Source of the DNA: Periplaneta americana
Taxonomy: Eukaryota; Arthropoda; Insecta; Blattodea; Blattidae
Direction of reading: 5' to 3'
Assembly: GCF_040183065.1 (NCBI RefSeq)
Contig: NW_027185566.1
Location: 496,001-560,000 of the forward strand
DNA: 64,000 bases
Shown piece by piece: positions 1 to 9,917 of this stretch. Both the position numbers and the translations under genes were made by a program. Each line of letters starts with the position of its first letter. The first letter of the stretch is position 1. Below the pieces are notes generated by a model. That model did no database searches. It saw nothing but the letters and a program-made list of their open reading frames with translations, and had not been told where the DNA came from.

Positions 1-436
1 CTGTTGCTTTGATTGATTGTTCTGTTAAAACGGGATCTCCTTGAAAATGAATAATTTTTTTGCTGTTCACTCCATCTCGAATAATCATTTTTTGTGATTC
101 CATATTTCTTTCATTTTTTTGGTCATGAACTAAAACTTTTCCTTTGGGCGTATGGACGGTAGTAATTTTTCCTTCTCGTTTCAAAAATTCTGCAGAGACA
201 TCAATATTATCCTGTTTTAAATTCAACTGGACATGCCCTTGGGCTTGAATATTTTTTTTTGTATACTCTAGTTGTTCTGCCGTAAGATGAAGATGGGGAG
301 AATCTAATTGAACATTTCCATTAAATATAAACCTTTGTTGACTATACTTAACATAAGTACTATCTGCGGTAATATGACTGGCTGAAAAAACTCTAATTAC
401 AAGAAATAAACAAACAATAAAAAAAGATTTTTTCAT
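1..436 (-). CDS. LptA/OstA-like periplasmic protein (3' end outside window)
   Basis: The minus strand is open from an ATG at 436 to the window edge, giving about 145 residues of an unfinished protein. It starts with a signal peptide (MKKSFFIVCLFLVIRVFSAS). After it come short beta-strand segments with repeated 'GNV', 'GHV' and 'GDP' turns, as in the OstA/LptA beta-jellyroll family that carries lipopolysaccharide-type lipids across the periplasm. The ATG overlaps the TGA of the upstream LptC-like gene (ATGA), so the two are translationally coupled. Family assignment rests on fold-like pattern and on the neighbour, not on a catalytic motif. The C-terminus is not visible, so a larger OstA-domain protein is possible. 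Confidence 0.6.
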   Translation of the reverse strand, partial: MKKSFFIVCLFLVIRVFSASHITADSTYVKYSQQRFIFNGNVQLDSPHLHLTAEQLEYTKKNIQAQGHVQLNLKQDNIDVSAEFLKREGKITTVHTPKGKVLVHDQKNERNMESQKMIIRDGVNSKKIIHFQGDPVLTEQSIKAT

Positions 437-1041
437 AAATCATCCTGTAAATCCAAAGTTACATGATTCATTGTAAAAAATTGAGATTTATAATCCAAAA
501 ATAACTGAGACCCCTTGAGAATATCTCCCGTTTTATTCTTCATAGTATGAGTAGAAGTTTCTGGAGAATTGAGAAGATTCTCTTTAGATCGCCAACGCAC
601 CACACTGGAAAATAGGATGAAATCCAAATTTTGCACAGTGAAAGTAGCTTGATTAAATAAAAAATCAGAAAAAATTTTATCTGCATAAGCCTCTTTAGAG
701 GTTAAGGCTAATAATTGCCGACCACTGTCAGTAATGATAGGGTTCTGAATCCAAAGCCCATCAAAATAAATACAGTACTTATCTTCTTTAACAAAATAGT
801 TATCCCCATTGCAAACAAACATTTTGCTACTTTTCAAACCCATTTGCTTTTCAGCCCGTTCAAAATTAGCTATCCCTATTCCAGTTGCTTGAATAAACAA
901 TTCTTGATTATTAAAAGTTGGAAATTCCAAATTTTCAGCGATAATAATATCTTTTTTCTTAACTTTTACTTCTTGTTCCGTAGTACAAGACGTCACAAGA
1001 AAAATATAAAAAAAAAAATACAAAAATTTTTTTTTAATCAT
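433..1041 (-). CDS. LptC-like lipoprotein
   Basis: A 202-residue protein with a short basic start, a phenylalanine-rich hydrophobic core and a lipobox ending in Cys19 (FLVTSC), so it should be lipidated. The body is predicted beta-rich and carries no enzyme motif. Size, an N-terminal membrane anchor and direct coupling (ATGA overlap) to an OstA/LptA-like gene fit LptC, the periplasmic partner that hands lipid from the LptBFG transporter to LptA. Canonical LptC has a transmembrane anchor rather than a lipid, so this is a variant or a functional analogue. The coding strand opens with a run of nine A after ATGATT. Confidence 0.5.
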   Translation of the reverse strand: MIKKKFLYFFFYIFLVTSCTTEQEVKVKKKDIIIAENLEFPTFNNQELFIQATGIGIANFERAEKQMGLKSSKMFVCNGDNYFVKEDKYCIYFDGLWIQNPIITDSGRQLLALTSKEAYADKIFSDFLFNQATFTVQNLDFILFSSVVRWRSKENLLNSPETSTHTMKNKTGDILKGSQLFLDYKSQFFTMNHVTLDLQDDL

Positions 1042-1056
1042 TCCACCTAAATAGAC

Positions 1057-1425
1057 CTAGTTATTATGGTTTTGATTAGATATTTTTTTTATCTTTGAAG
1101 ACAAATTCCTTACAAGTAAGCACAAAATAACAGTCAAAATTAAATTGAATAATACAAACAAAGATAGAACTGTAAAAAGAAATGTTCCTGTCTTAAAACT
1201 ATGAGAAATTGCACCAACTTGCGTTTCTATATTAGCTAAACTATTGTTAACACCAACAACTAGAGTGTCTAAGTACTCTTTACTGATCTCTTCATGTCGA
1301 GCTATATTATCTACCACAAGCTCCTGTCCATGTTGGTTGAAATACCAATAAAGTCCATAACCCACACCACATAGTATAACTATCAACACAACCAACCAAA
1401 AAATTCGCTTTAATACTTTCAGCAT
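1057..1425 (-). CDS. small two-helix membrane protein, unknown function
   Basis: A 122-residue protein with two hydrophobic helices, about residues 8-28 and 82-106. They are separated by a polar, probably periplasmic segment with coiled-coil character (residues 35-75), and a short basic tail follows. The start ATG at 1425 has an AGGAG site six bases upstream. It sits between the RNase gene and the Lpt-like pair on the same strand, 15 bp before the LptC-like start, so it may be co-transcribed with them. I do not recognise the family; methyl-accepting-like sensors share this two-helix layout but there is no signalling domain. Confidence 0.6.
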   Translation of the reverse strand: MLKVLKRIFWLVVLIVILCGVGYGLYWYFNQHGQELVVDNIARHEEISKEYLDTLVVGVNNSLANIETQVGAISHSFKTGTFLFTVLSLFVLFNLILTVILCLLVRNLSSKIKKISNQNHNN

Positions 1426-1493
1426 GAAAGTCTCCTTATCTTATCTAGTCATAAATTAATAATAATAAACTTAAAGACAAAAGTATAATTTCT

Positions 1494-3527
1494 TTACAGA
1501 ATATTTCCAAGAGCTAAACTCAATCTTGGATAAACAGTATGAATTTGTACCGTTACAGTATCCCAAAGATTAGGTTTTTTACTTGTATACCTCACTTTGC
1601 AAACAATTTGAGTTTCTTTGAGTTCTACTAAAAAATCTGAATCAGATAAACATTTAATGACAATACCTAAAAGGTCTTTTTCTTTTTGATATAAAGCTAG
1701 ATATTTTAATAAATAATACTTGTTTCTTTCATTTTCCAATATGTTTCCTACCTGTTTTTTAGATTCCTGAATAAGAATTTGTTCCGATAATTCTTCGACA
1801 GAGTAGAGTGAATCCAAGTGATTTAATGTCTGTTTAAGTTGTCTTTGATTAATAATATCGATATATCTCCTGATAGGAGACGTAATTTGAGTATAGTAAG
1901 GAAGACCTAAAGCAAAATGCCCTATATTTTCTGTATCCATATAAGATTTTGTCATAAACCGTCCTAGTTTCAAAAATTCAACTTTATCTTGAATATACCT
2001 ATTTTCCAGTTTCAATTCTTCGGCAGGTGGTTCTTGACAAAGGTAGATAAAAGGAAATCCTAATTGTTCTACCCAATGACCAGAAATAGAATTAGTTAAA
2101 ATCATCAACTCACGAATAATAAAAGCACTATTTTTTTGTGGATTATACTCTTTAATAGTCAATTTGTCTTGTTTAAAATAAGGACTAATATTAGGTAATA
2201 AAATATCAATGCCATAATGTTTTTCAATCCTCTCTTTTTGTAAAGATTGGGAGAGAAACAAAAGTTCCTTTAAAAAAAAGAGCTTGGAATTGGGCTTCTT
2301 TTCTAAAAATTCATCTATCTCTCTATAAGAATAATTCTTATCCACACAAACCAAAGATTCATAAATACTATAGTCTTCAAGTTGATAGTGAGAAGAAAAA
2401 GAAAACTTATAGGTAATAGCCAAAGAGTCTTTACCTTCTTTTAGGGCAAGAATATTTTTAGAAAATTCTTCAGGAAATAAAAAAATATTTTGATCCACAA
2501 GATATAAAGTTCTGTGTCTTTCCTGAGCCTCTATGTCCAAAACAGATGATTTTACAATGTAGTGGGCAACATCTGAAATATGGACATAAATGTTAAATCC
2601 ATCCTCTTTTTTTTCAAAAGAAAGAGCATCATCAAAATCCTGAGTTTCTTCTCCATCAATAGTAAAAGTAAATAAATCTCTCAAATCTTTTCTATGACTC
2701 ACTTTAAGTTCTTGTTCTTCTACACGAAAAATCTCATCTTTCTGTTCTTGTGTAAAATCTGTCTCAATATGATAGCGTAGAAGGTAAAGATTCTCATCCT
2801 CCTTAAAAACCCCTACCAAAACCAAAAACTTGAATGCTTCATAATAAATATTACCTCGTAATGTGAAAGAGTTTGGAAAATGTTGTGCTAAAAATTGTAA
2901 GATTTTTTCTGCCTGTTTTTTATGTACAGATTGGTCTTCTAGAACAACAAAATCTTTGAGTATTTTAATATTATTTTCTATAACGGCAGGATAGGGAGTG
3001 AGGATTTCTCCTTGTAGGGCGGATTTTACATACTTTAAAAAAATATCTTGAACTTCTTGTTCTAAAGCCTGTTTTTGATGTAAAATAGCTTGTTCTTGTA
3101 ACGACTTTTGAACATCTTCTAAAGATCTTAAAGTCAGTATATGAGTATTCCAGTTCATATGAAAATAAACAGGATAGCTTAAGAAAAACTGCTTGAGAGC
3201 CAGTCTATCTATTTCCTGTGGGTTGGTTAATAGTAATTCTTCTACCTCGGCAAAATTAACTTGCACATATTGATCTACCAATAGATCATAAATCAGTTCA
3301 ATATCAAATTCTTTTTTTTTGGCATTAAAAAACTGTTCCAAGTTAGCAAGTTCTTCTAAGGCTTTTTCTTCGTTACTATATATTTGAGGAAATGTGTGTA
3401 TCAGATCCGAAACTAAAAAAGACTTTTCTTTTTTTGAAAAATCTTTACCAATGATCTTCTCTTTGTGTTCTTTAGTTTTTACAAGAAAAATAATTTCCCT
3501 TTTATGTAGTCCTGCAACAATAGTCAA
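1494..3527 (-). CDS. RNB-family 3'-5' exoribonuclease (RNase II/R type)
   Basis: 677 residues. The RNB catalytic domain is clear: the Asp-rich motif TIDGEETQDFDDALSF near residue 292 supplies the metal-binding aspartates, followed by 'VHISDVAHYI'. Further on is the 'QITSPIRRYIDIINQRQL' motif typical of RNB enzymes. The enzyme degrades RNA processively from the 3' end in the cytoplasm. The N-terminal third looks like the degenerate winged-helix and cold-shock part, and the C-terminus has a small S1-like stretch. The start is a TTG at 3527 with AGGAG seven bases upstream, just after the alaS stop, so it is probably co-transcribed with alaS. RNase II versus RNase R cannot be separated by eye; the length is between the two. 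Confidence 0.88.
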   Translation of the reverse strand: MTIVAGLHKREIIFLVKTKEHKEKIIGKDFSKKEKSFLVSDLIHTFPQIYSNEEKALEELANLEQFFNAKKKEFDIELIYDLLVDQYVQVNFAEVEELLLTNPQEIDRLALKQFFLSYPVYFHMNWNTHILTLRSLEDVQKSLQEQAILHQKQALEQEVQDIFLKYVKSALQGEILTPYPAVIENNIKILKDFVVLEDQSVHKKQAEKILQFLAQHFPNSFTLRGNIYYEAFKFLVLVGVFKEDENLYLLRYHIETDFTQEQKDEIFRVEEQELKVSHRKDLRDLFTFTIDGEETQDFDDALSFEKKEDGFNIYVHISDVAHYIVKSSVLDIEAQERHRTLYLVDQNIFLFPEEFSKNILALKEGKDSLAITYKFSFSSHYQLEDYSIYESLVCVDKNYSYREIDEFLEKKPNSKLFFLKELLFLSQSLQKERIEKHYGIDILLPNISPYFKQDKLTIKEYNPQKNSAFIIRELMILTNSISGHWVEQLGFPFIYLCQEPPAEELKLENRYIQDKVEFLKLGRFMTKSYMDTENIGHFALGLPYYTQITSPIRRYIDIINQRQLKQTLNHLDSLYSVEELSEQILIQESKKQVGNILENERNKYYLLKYLALYQKEKDLLGIVIKCLSDSDFLVELKETQIVCKVRYTSKKPNLWDTVTVQIHTVYPRLSLALGNIL

Positions 3528-3537
3528 CCTATAGCTC

Positions 3538-6159
3538 CTAAAGATGACTTAAGTGAGAAACTAATTCTTTTTGCAAAGAGGCCTCCATTTTACTAGGAAA
3601 ACTTCCATTAAACACAGTCCCTTTACCTCCTCCTTTGGCATTTAAACTACTCAAAACCTGCTTATGAAGTTGAACCATATCCAAACCAGTATTTAAAACA
3701 CCTTCAGAACAGGCTAATACATAATAGGATTGATCTGACTGTGCTATGAGCAATACAATGGCTTCCTTATTTTGATTTGTAAATTCCTGTGCCAACCTTT
3801 TTATGTCTGACATAACAGCATCTTCATACACAGCCATAAAAAACGGTGTTGAAAATACAGTCCCTACTTGTTTTATATGATCCGTGGTAAATTTATACTG
3901 AGCCAATTGTATTTGGTATTGTTTTAAATCCTTTTTGAGTTGCTTATTTTCCTCGAGTAGTTCCAAACTTCTTCTGGGAACTTCCCTGACAGAACTTTTA
4001 ACTTCATAAGAAATCTCCCGGGACTCCTCAAATATTTCATGAAAAACTTCCCAAGCCTTTAACCCACAAACACATTCCAAGTGTCGCAAATTAGAACCTG
4101 CAGAAACATCAGCCAAAATCTTAAATAACCCCAACTCTCCTGTGTTAGAGGCATGAGTTCCTCCACAAAAATCTGTGGTAACATTTTGAACTTCTACAAC
4201 ACGAGTCACATCTTTATCTACTAATCTATCTTTAAAACGGCTGTTAATCTCTGAAGGATCCTCTATTTGATCTATAGAAGAATGAAGATGAGTAACAATA
4301 GGGTAACATTTTTCTATGGCTCGATTCATTTCCATTTCTACAAGTTTCAGTTCTTCTGGGGATAACTTATTGGACATAATAACGTCTGCATAAAAATAAT
4401 CTTCTGTCACATAAGTACTGTTAAATTCTACGGTACGCCCCAAAACCTTCTCCAACATGGGGCGAAGCATATGTACTCCTGTATGATGTTTTTTAAGTTG
4501 TGCTCGTCTTTCTGGATTTACTTTTGTAGAAATTTTATCCGTAGGCGTAAAAACCCCTTCTACATGCCCATAATGAATATACTCTTTGGGAGTTTTTTGG
4601 ACATCTTCCACATAAAGGACAAAGTTATTAGAATAAAGAACTCCTATATCAGAAACTTGCCCACCACCTTCTGCATAGAAGGGTGTTTTATCTAAAACGA
4701 CTTGAATTTCATCTCCATTTTGAAGATATTTAACGACTTTTGAATCGTGAAAATCTAAATGTTCATAACCCACAAAATCTGTGGAATTAATACTATTATC
4801 TAATACAGTAAAAGTATCTGTACTTTTTTTGTCTTTAAATTTCTGATTTTCTTGAGAAAGTTTTTTTTGTTTTTCTAGTTCTAATTCAAAAGCATTCAAA
4901 TCCACAGTATACCCCTTTTCTTTGGCGAGTAAAGATGTTAAATCCACAGGAAATCCATAAGTATCAAAAAGTAAAAAAGCCAAAGTTCCTGGAATAATTT
5001 TTCCTTGCACTTTCCCGAGTTCTTTTTCAAAAATACTCAAACCCGCTTCTAATGTTTGTGCAAATCGTTCTTCTTCTTCTTTAACAACTCTGGTAATTTC
5101 TGCTTGTCCTACTTTCAGTTCAACAAACTGCTCTCCCATAATGTCTACCACGGTAGAAACAAGATGACTCAAAAATACAGTGGGCATCCCAAGAATTTTT
5201 CCGTATCTGTAGGCTCTTCTGAGAATTCTCCTAATAACATAACCTCTCCCCGTATTAGAAGGGAAAACTCCATCTGCCAGAGCGACACATAAAGTACGAA
5301 TATGATCAGCAACTACACGAAAGGCGATTTGTTCTTTATTTTTACTCTCAGAATAGATTTTTCCACAAAGATCCTGAATTTTTTCTAAAATCGGAGTAAA
5401 AATATCTGTATCATAATTACTTTGTTTATTCTGTAATACACGAGTAATTCTTTCTAGACCCATACCTGTATCTACATATTTTTTGGGGAGAGGAACTTCG
5501 GAACCATTCTCCAATTTTTCAAATTCCATAAAAACTAAATTCCAAAGTTCTATATAGCGTCCACAATCCCCATTGACGGTGCACTGATGTTCTTGCCCTT
5601 TTTTATCGCAATTTTCCTCGCCTAAGTCATAATGAATTTCGCTGCAAGGTCCACACGGTCCTGTATCTCCCATACTCCAAAAATTGTTTTTTTTACCGAA
5701 AAAAAGAATTTGATGAGACGAAATATCAGTTTGAGTTCTCCAAATTTCCTCTGACTCAGTATCAGTTTCATAAACAGTTGCCCAAAGCTTAGTTTTGTCC
5801 AACTGATAAATCTGTGTTATGAGTTCCCAAGCCCAAGAAATAGCCTCTTTTTTATAGTAATCCGCAAAAGACCAACTCCCTAACATTTCAAAAAAAGTGT
5901 GATGATAATGATCTACTCCCACATCATCTAAATCATTATGCTTCCCACTCACTCGTAAACATTTTTGTGAATTTGTTGCTCTTTTGTAAAGGGGAGATTG
6001 GATTCCCATAAAAACATCTCTAAATTGATTCATTCCCGCATTGACAAAAAGCAATGTAGGATCCTCTTGGAGAAAAATTTTACTACTAGGAATAACTTGA
6101 TGACCCCTCTCCTTAAAAAAATTTAAGAAAGCCTCTCTGATTTCTTTATGAGTTTGCAT
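3538..6159 (-). CDS. alaS: alanyl-tRNA synthetase
   Basis: 873 residues, normal for bacterial AlaRS. The class II aminoacylation domain is at the N-terminus (FVNAGMNQFRDVFMG, then RATNSQKCLRVSGKHNDL). A tRNA-recognition region follows. The editing domain carries the zinc ligands HHTGVH and, further on, CGGTH, which clear mischarged Ser- and Gly-tRNAAla. The C-terminal DHHA1-like part contains GGGKG. I place the start at the ATG at 6159, not the GTG two codons earlier, because AGGGGG then lies seven bases upstream. It is followed 10 bp later by the RNB exonuclease gene. Confidence 0.97.
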   Translation of the reverse strand: MQTHKEIREAFLNFFKERGHQVIPSSKIFLQEDPTLLFVNAGMNQFRDVFMGIQSPLYKRATNSQKCLRVSGKHNDLDDVGVDHYHHTFFEMLGSWSFADYYKKEAISWAWELITQIYQLDKTKLWATVYETDTESEEIWRTQTDISSHQILFFGKKNNFWSMGDTGPCGPCSEIHYDLGEENCDKKGQEHQCTVNGDCGRYIELWNLVFMEFEKLENGSEVPLPKKYVDTGMGLERITRVLQNKQSNYDTDIFTPILEKIQDLCGKIYSESKNKEQIAFRVVADHIRTLCVALADGVFPSNTGRGYVIRRILRRAYRYGKILGMPTVFLSHLVSTVVDIMGEQFVELKVGQAEITRVVKEEEERFAQTLEAGLSIFEKELGKVQGKIIPGTLAFLLFDTYGFPVDLTSLLAKEKGYTVDLNAFELELEKQKKLSQENQKFKDKKSTDTFTVLDNSINSTDFVGYEHLDFHDSKVVKYLQNGDEIQVVLDKTPFYAEGGGQVSDIGVLYSNNFVLYVEDVQKTPKEYIHYGHVEGVFTPTDKISTKVNPERRAQLKKHHTGVHMLRPMLEKVLGRTVEFNSTYVTEDYFYADVIMSNKLSPEELKLVEMEMNRAIEKCYPIVTHLHSSIDQIEDPSEINSRFKDRLVDKDVTRVVEVQNVTTDFCGGTHASNTGELGLFKILADVSAGSNLRHLECVCGLKAWEVFHEIFEESREISYEVKSSVREVPRRSLELLEENKQLKKDLKQYQIQLAQYKFTTDHIKQVGTVFSTPFFMAVYEDAVMSDIKRLAQEFTNQNKEAIVLLIAQSDQSYYVLACSEGVLNTGLDMVQLHKQVLSSLNAKGGGKGTVFNGSFPSKMEASLQKELVSHLSHL

Positions 6160-6226
6160 AGACACACCCCCTTGATTTTGTCCTGTTTTTTTTAACCCTC
6201 ACCCATTGAGAAAAATCTAACTTTCT

Positions 6227-7105
6227 CTATTTTTTAGGAGAAAAAAGGTTTTTGAAGAAATCTCCTACCCCACTATAATTTTTATGACGTATGTTAATTT
6301 CATCCTGTTTTTCTAGCTTAGCAATAACAGCCTTAAGATTCTGCGTTGTTTTCCCATTTGGAATGGAAACAACAACTGGTTTTTGTTCTAAAATAGAACG
6401 TTTAACTTCCTGACTATCCTGCACACTCCCTAAATAATCTAAACCAAAAGATAAAAATCTGTGAGATATAGATTGTAATTTTTGATATACATGAAATCCC
6501 TGCTGCTCCGTTTGAGCTATATTAACAACTAAATGAGCATGATCTTTATTAGATTTGGAAGCAATAACCTTAATCATACCGTAAGCATCTGTTAATGCAG
6601 TAGGTTCTGGTGTAGAGACTAAAATAATGTCGGTAGCAATATCTATAAAGGAAATCACGCTACTAGAAATCCCAGCACCTGCATCAATAATAATAATATC
6701 GTAGACACCGAGGTTCATAAAACCTTCTATAACAGAATCCTGTTTTTCTCTAGAAATATCTGCCAACTGATAAAACCCAGTGGCACCTGGGAGCAAATCC
6801 ACTTGTGAATTAAATGGAATAATAACTTCTGAAACAGTCTTAGTACCTTTAACCACATCCAAAATCGTATAACGAGGGATGATCCCCATTAACACATTAA
6901 TGTTGGCTAGTCCTAAGTCTCCGTCCATAACAAGAACTCTCTTCCCTAACATACCGTACAGTATGGCTAAATTGGTGCTAATACTACTCTTTCCAACTCC
7001 ACCTTTACCACTGACCACAGTAATTACCTTGAGTCCTGGTCTACCTATAAAATTACTATCCATCATCTTTTGTAACCCATCAATTTGGGAAATATTACTT
7101 TCCAT
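6227..7105 (-). CDS. flhG: FlhG (MinD-like ATPase, flagellar number control)
   Basis: About 292 residues of a MinD/ParA-type ATPase. The deviant Walker A (SGKGGVGKSS) is near residue 37, the 'MDGDLGLANINVLMG' switch region follows, and the 'IIIDAGAGISSSV' Walker B is near residue 140. The N-terminal segment before the P-loop (DGLQKMM) resembles the FlhG activation helix that stimulates the FlhF GTPase. It lies directly behind flhF, the usual pairing for control of flagellar place and number. I prefer the ATG at 7105, just after the flhF stop. An upstream TTG at 7123 would overlap flhF and has no ribosome site. Confidence 0.92.
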   Translation of the reverse strand: MESNISQIDGLQKMMDSNFIGRPGLKVITVVSGKGGVGKSSISTNLAILYGMLGKRVLVMDGDLGLANINVLMGIIPRYTILDVVKGTKTVSEVIIPFNSQVDLLPGATGFYQLADISREKQDSVIEGFMNLGVYDIIIIDAGAGISSSVISFIDIATDIILVSTPEPTALTDAYGMIKVIASKSNKDHAHLVVNIAQTEQQGFHVYQKLQSISHRFLSFGLDYLGSVQDSQEVKRSILEQKPVVVSIPNGKTTQNLKAVIAKLEKQDEINIRHKNYSGVGDFFKNLFSPKK

Positions 7106-7109
7106 ACAT

Positions 7110-8288
7110 TTAAATATACTCAAAAAATTTTTCTAAAAGTACTACTTTTATATCATTTGGCACAGCTTGTCCATCTGTGTAAAAAGCGACTTTTGTGTCT
7201 TGAGAAGACAAAAATTCTAATATACTCCCCAGTGTTTTCGTTTCGTCTAACTTTGTAATAATATAAGCATTTATATCAAATTTCTTAAACTGTTCTTTAA
7301 TAGCATCCAGATCATCCAGTTTACTATGGGCACTCAGTACTAAAAATACTTTTACAGGATCTTTTATTAGGTTTAGGTACTTGAGAACTTCTGGAATCTT
7401 GATTTCTTGCTGAATACTTTCTCCTGCTGTGTCCAAAAAAAGAATTTCGTTCTTCTTTTTTTTCTTGAGTAATCCTTTCATTTCTTCTTCGTTTTGAATG
7501 AGTGTAAACGGTTTTTCAAAAATATCGGCAAACCGTTTTAATTGTTCATCTGCCCCCAGTCTATAGGAGTCAAAACTCACAAATTGAAACTGACTCAACC
7601 CTTGTCTGTAGCAAATAGCCGCCATTTTTGCCAAAGTTGTTGTTTTTCCTACCCCTGTAGACCCTAAAAATAGATAATTTTCTCCTGGTTGAAACTGAAA
7701 TTGCTCCAATATCGGTATTTTCATTCGCAATTTTTCTCTCAAAATAAGCTTCAACATAGCTTCATCCGAAATATGAGTCTGCAAAGAATCTAAAAACTGA
7801 TGAGAAAAATTATAAGAAAAGCCCTTAGAGAGCAAAAATGGTAAAAATTTTTCCTCCAACTGACTCTCCTGAGACTGATGATAAAGGTGTCCTACAACTT
7901 CTTTAAGATGTGAAATATCTGCCTGCATCTGTAAGTCATAATGATAGTTTTTTTCCTCTTCTTGAGGAGGTTTTAATTCCAACCTTTCTTGTACTGGAGT
8001 CGTTTCTTTGGAGAATTCAATACCTTCTTCTTTTACTGCAGGTGGTGCTTGTAGATCTTGAATCACATGAACATCTTCTGGATTTTCAGGTAAGGAACAA
8101 TAAGCTCTATAAAAAAAATGAGTAGACTTTTTGGGTTTTAAAGGTCCAATATGAAACCATTTTTTAGTTTCCTGAACTTCCTTGGTTTCTTTAGAGAGTT
8201 TAATAATATAGGCACGACCATTGTACTCTTTTAAGATTTTATTCGCCACTTCGGCTGTAGAATTACCAATCACTTGAAAATATTTCAT
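7110..8288 (-). CDS. flhF: FlhF, flagellar SRP-type GTPase
   Basis: 392 residues. The C-terminal half is an SRP-family NG domain: P-loop LGSTGVGKTTTLAKMAA near residue 210, 'SFDSYRLGADEQLK' (G2), 'ILFLDTAGES' (G3) and 'ITKLDETKTLG' (G4, TKxD). The N-terminal part (residues 1-130) is the variable basic/acidic B domain seen in FlhF. Together with FlhG it recruits early flagellar parts to the cell pole. The start ATG at 8288 follows a long AT-rich stretch shared with the divergent outer-membrane gene at 8455. Distinguished from FtsY and Ffh by the N-terminus and by the adjacent flhG. Confidence 0.94.
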   Translation of the reverse strand: MKYFQVIGNSTAEVANKILKEYNGRAYIIKLSKETKEVQETKKWFHIGPLKPKKSTHFFYRAYCSLPENPEDVHVIQDLQAPPAVKEEGIEFSKETTPVQERLELKPPQEEEKNYHYDLQMQADISHLKEVVGHLYHQSQESQLEEKFLPFLLSKGFSYNFSHQFLDSLQTHISDEAMLKLILREKLRMKIPILEQFQFQPGENYLFLGSTGVGKTTTLAKMAAICYRQGLSQFQFVSFDSYRLGADEQLKRFADIFEKPFTLIQNEEEMKGLLKKKKKNEILFLDTAGESIQQEIKIPEVLKYLNLIKDPVKVFLVLSAHSKLDDLDAIKEQFKKFDINAYIITKLDETKTLGSILEFLSSQDTKVAFYTDGQAVPNDIKVVLLEKFFEYI

Positions 8289-8393
8289 ATTTTTTAATGT
8301 CTTTACCTCTTAGTAGAGTATTAAAAATAAGGATTTTTTTCACTTTTTTTTAATTTTTTTTGCGAGAAAATTTTTAAAAATATTGAATATTTC

Positions 8394-8422
8394 TTGACTT
8401 TTTGTTGCGTTAATATTATACT
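8394..8422 (+). promoter_or_regulatory. promoter of the 8455 outer-membrane protein gene
   Basis: TTGACT (8394-8399), a 17-base spacer, then TATACT (8417-8422), a near-consensus sigma-70 promoter about 32 bp before the start codon. A second TATAAT lies at 8429-8434 but has no matching -35. AAGGGGG at 8441-8447 is the ribosome site. The strength of all three elements fits an abundant surface protein. Confidence 0.75.
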
Positions 8423-8454
8423 TGAACTTATAATATTAATAAGGGGGAATGTCA

Positions 8455-9873
8455 ATGAAAAAGACATTAAGTTTACTTGTAACTTTTTTCACACTGTCAT
8501 CTAGCAGCTTGTTTGCTCTAGGTGCAGATGCTTTTTCAACACCAGCTGGTAAAGATGACTGGAAACTAGCGTTTTCACTTTACTCTCGTGTAACTGCTTC
8601 TACAGGACAAGGGATCGACAAAGATCAATTAGCCGGTAAAAAAGCAGGGTACGGTGCCGCTTTTAGGATTAGACCTGGTATGGTAGCTACTAACGGTAAC
8701 TTTGTATTTGGTGCCCTTTTAGGGACTGATCTCTACATGGGGAAAGGTACAAAGGGTACGATGGGTGGTAGCAACCAGTTAGGTCTTGGTGTAGGAGACT
8801 ATAACACCGCTATTCTTCAGCTCAGACAACTCTACATGGGGTACCAGTGGGATAACGGAGTTTATACTTCTTGGGGAGTTCAAGATGCTTCATTACCATA
8901 CCTTAATGCGGATTCTGCTACTGGAATAGTAACAGGTTGGAAAAATGATGCTTATGATGTCAATGTTTTCTATTTCCAGCTCATGGAAGGGAGCATTTAC
9001 AAAGCAAGAGATGATGGTGGACTTTTTGGAATAAAAGCCGATATAGCTCCAGCTGCTGGATTTCATATTACTCCATTTGTTGCAGGGCTGTGGCAAGGTG
9101 CCGATGTCGGCATGGAAATTAACACTGGATGGAGCGGTTCTCAGTCCATAGATTCTATCAACTATACTAGTGGGGCTAAGTTTGTCGACGGTGTAGGATT
9201 ATATGCTGGATTTGATTTAGGGTATACTGCTCCTTTTGGGCTTTATGTCAATGCAACCGCTATTTACCTCTACGGAAAAAATAAAGCTCACATTGGTGGT
9301 GCTAGTACTCCTAGATATAACCAAACTAGAAATGGTTTTGCCGCTTTAGTTGCTGTGGGTTATGCTATTGAAGAAGTTATGAAAGCAGAGCTTTTTGTGG
9401 ACTTTAGAAGTGGTTCTAAAAACATTAATAAAAACGGTACTAACGCCTCTGTTAATGGTGGACTTATTGAATACGATGCTAATACACCTCCATTACTCAT
9501 TATGTATAATGCAGGAAGTAGTAGACAAGGTTACCAATACAGCGAAACCTTTGGTGATGGTTATGCTTACACAGATAGAGGAGCTCTCTCTGTAGGTGCA
9601 GATGCTAACTTCAACTTAGCTATGTTCAATGTAGGAGTTGCATTAGGATACGGATGGTATTCTGCTCCTAGAAGTGGAAACTCTTCTAGTATTGGTTTTG
9701 AGTTTGACTTAACTGCTTCTTACAATATTATGAGTGGTCTTTCTATGTTCTTAGAAGCTGGACTTTTAGCACCAGGAAAAGGTGTAAAACAAGAGCTAGA
9801 AGATATGAAAGGAACTGCACTCAGAGCTCAAATGCCTTGGTTAGTAAACCTTGGTTTCAAATACGCTCTCTAA
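8455..9873 (+). CDS. major beta-barrel outer-membrane protein, porin-like
   Basis: 472 residues with a signal peptide (MKKTLSLLVTFFTLSSSSLF, cleavage near residue 22). The body is rich in Gly, Tyr, Asn and Ser and made of alternating amphipathic strands, for example 'GAAFRIRPGM', 'AALVAVGYAI' and 'FNVGVALGYGWY'. It ends in 'WLVNLGFKYAL', close to the C-terminal strand pattern read by the Bam machinery. Codon use is cleaner and GC higher than in its neighbours, as in highly expressed genes. I choose the ATG at 8455, seven bases after GGGGG; the ATG at 8449 is too close to it. The exact family is not recognised; a spirochaete surface porin or antigen is likely. Confidence 0.8.
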   Translation: MKKTLSLLVTFFTLSSSSLFALGADAFSTPAGKDDWKLAFSLYSRVTASTGQGIDKDQLAGKKAGYGAAFRIRPGMVATNGNFVFGALLGTDLYMGKGTKGTMGGSNQLGLGVGDYNTAILQLRQLYMGYQWDNGVYTSWGVQDASLPYLNADSATGIVTGWKNDAYDVNVFYFQLMEGSIYKARDDGGLFGIKADIAPAAGFHITPFVAGLWQGADVGMEINTGWSGSQSIDSINYTSGAKFVDGVGLYAGFDLGYTAPFGLYVNATAIYLYGKNKAHIGGASTPRYNQTRNGFAALVAVGYAIEEVMKAELFVDFRSGSKNINKNGTNASVNGGLIEYDANTPPLLIMYNAGSSRQGYQYSETFGDGYAYTDRGALSVGADANFNLAMFNVGVALGYGWYSAPRSGNSSSIGFEFDLTASYNIMSGLSMFLEAGLLAPGKGVKQELEDMKGTALRAQMPWLVNLGFKYAL

Positions 9874-9894
9874 AAAATCTTTTTGGAAGTTTGT

Positions 9895-9917
9895 TCCCTC
9901 TCCTTCTTGGAGAGGGA
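9895..9917 (+). terminator. hairpin terminator after the outer-membrane gene
   Basis: TCCCTCTCC and GGAGAGGGA form a perfect 9-bp stem around a TTCTT loop, 22 bp after the stop codon. Only a short T-rich tail (CTTTC) follows. It lies between this gene and the convergent gyrA. Confidence 0.65.
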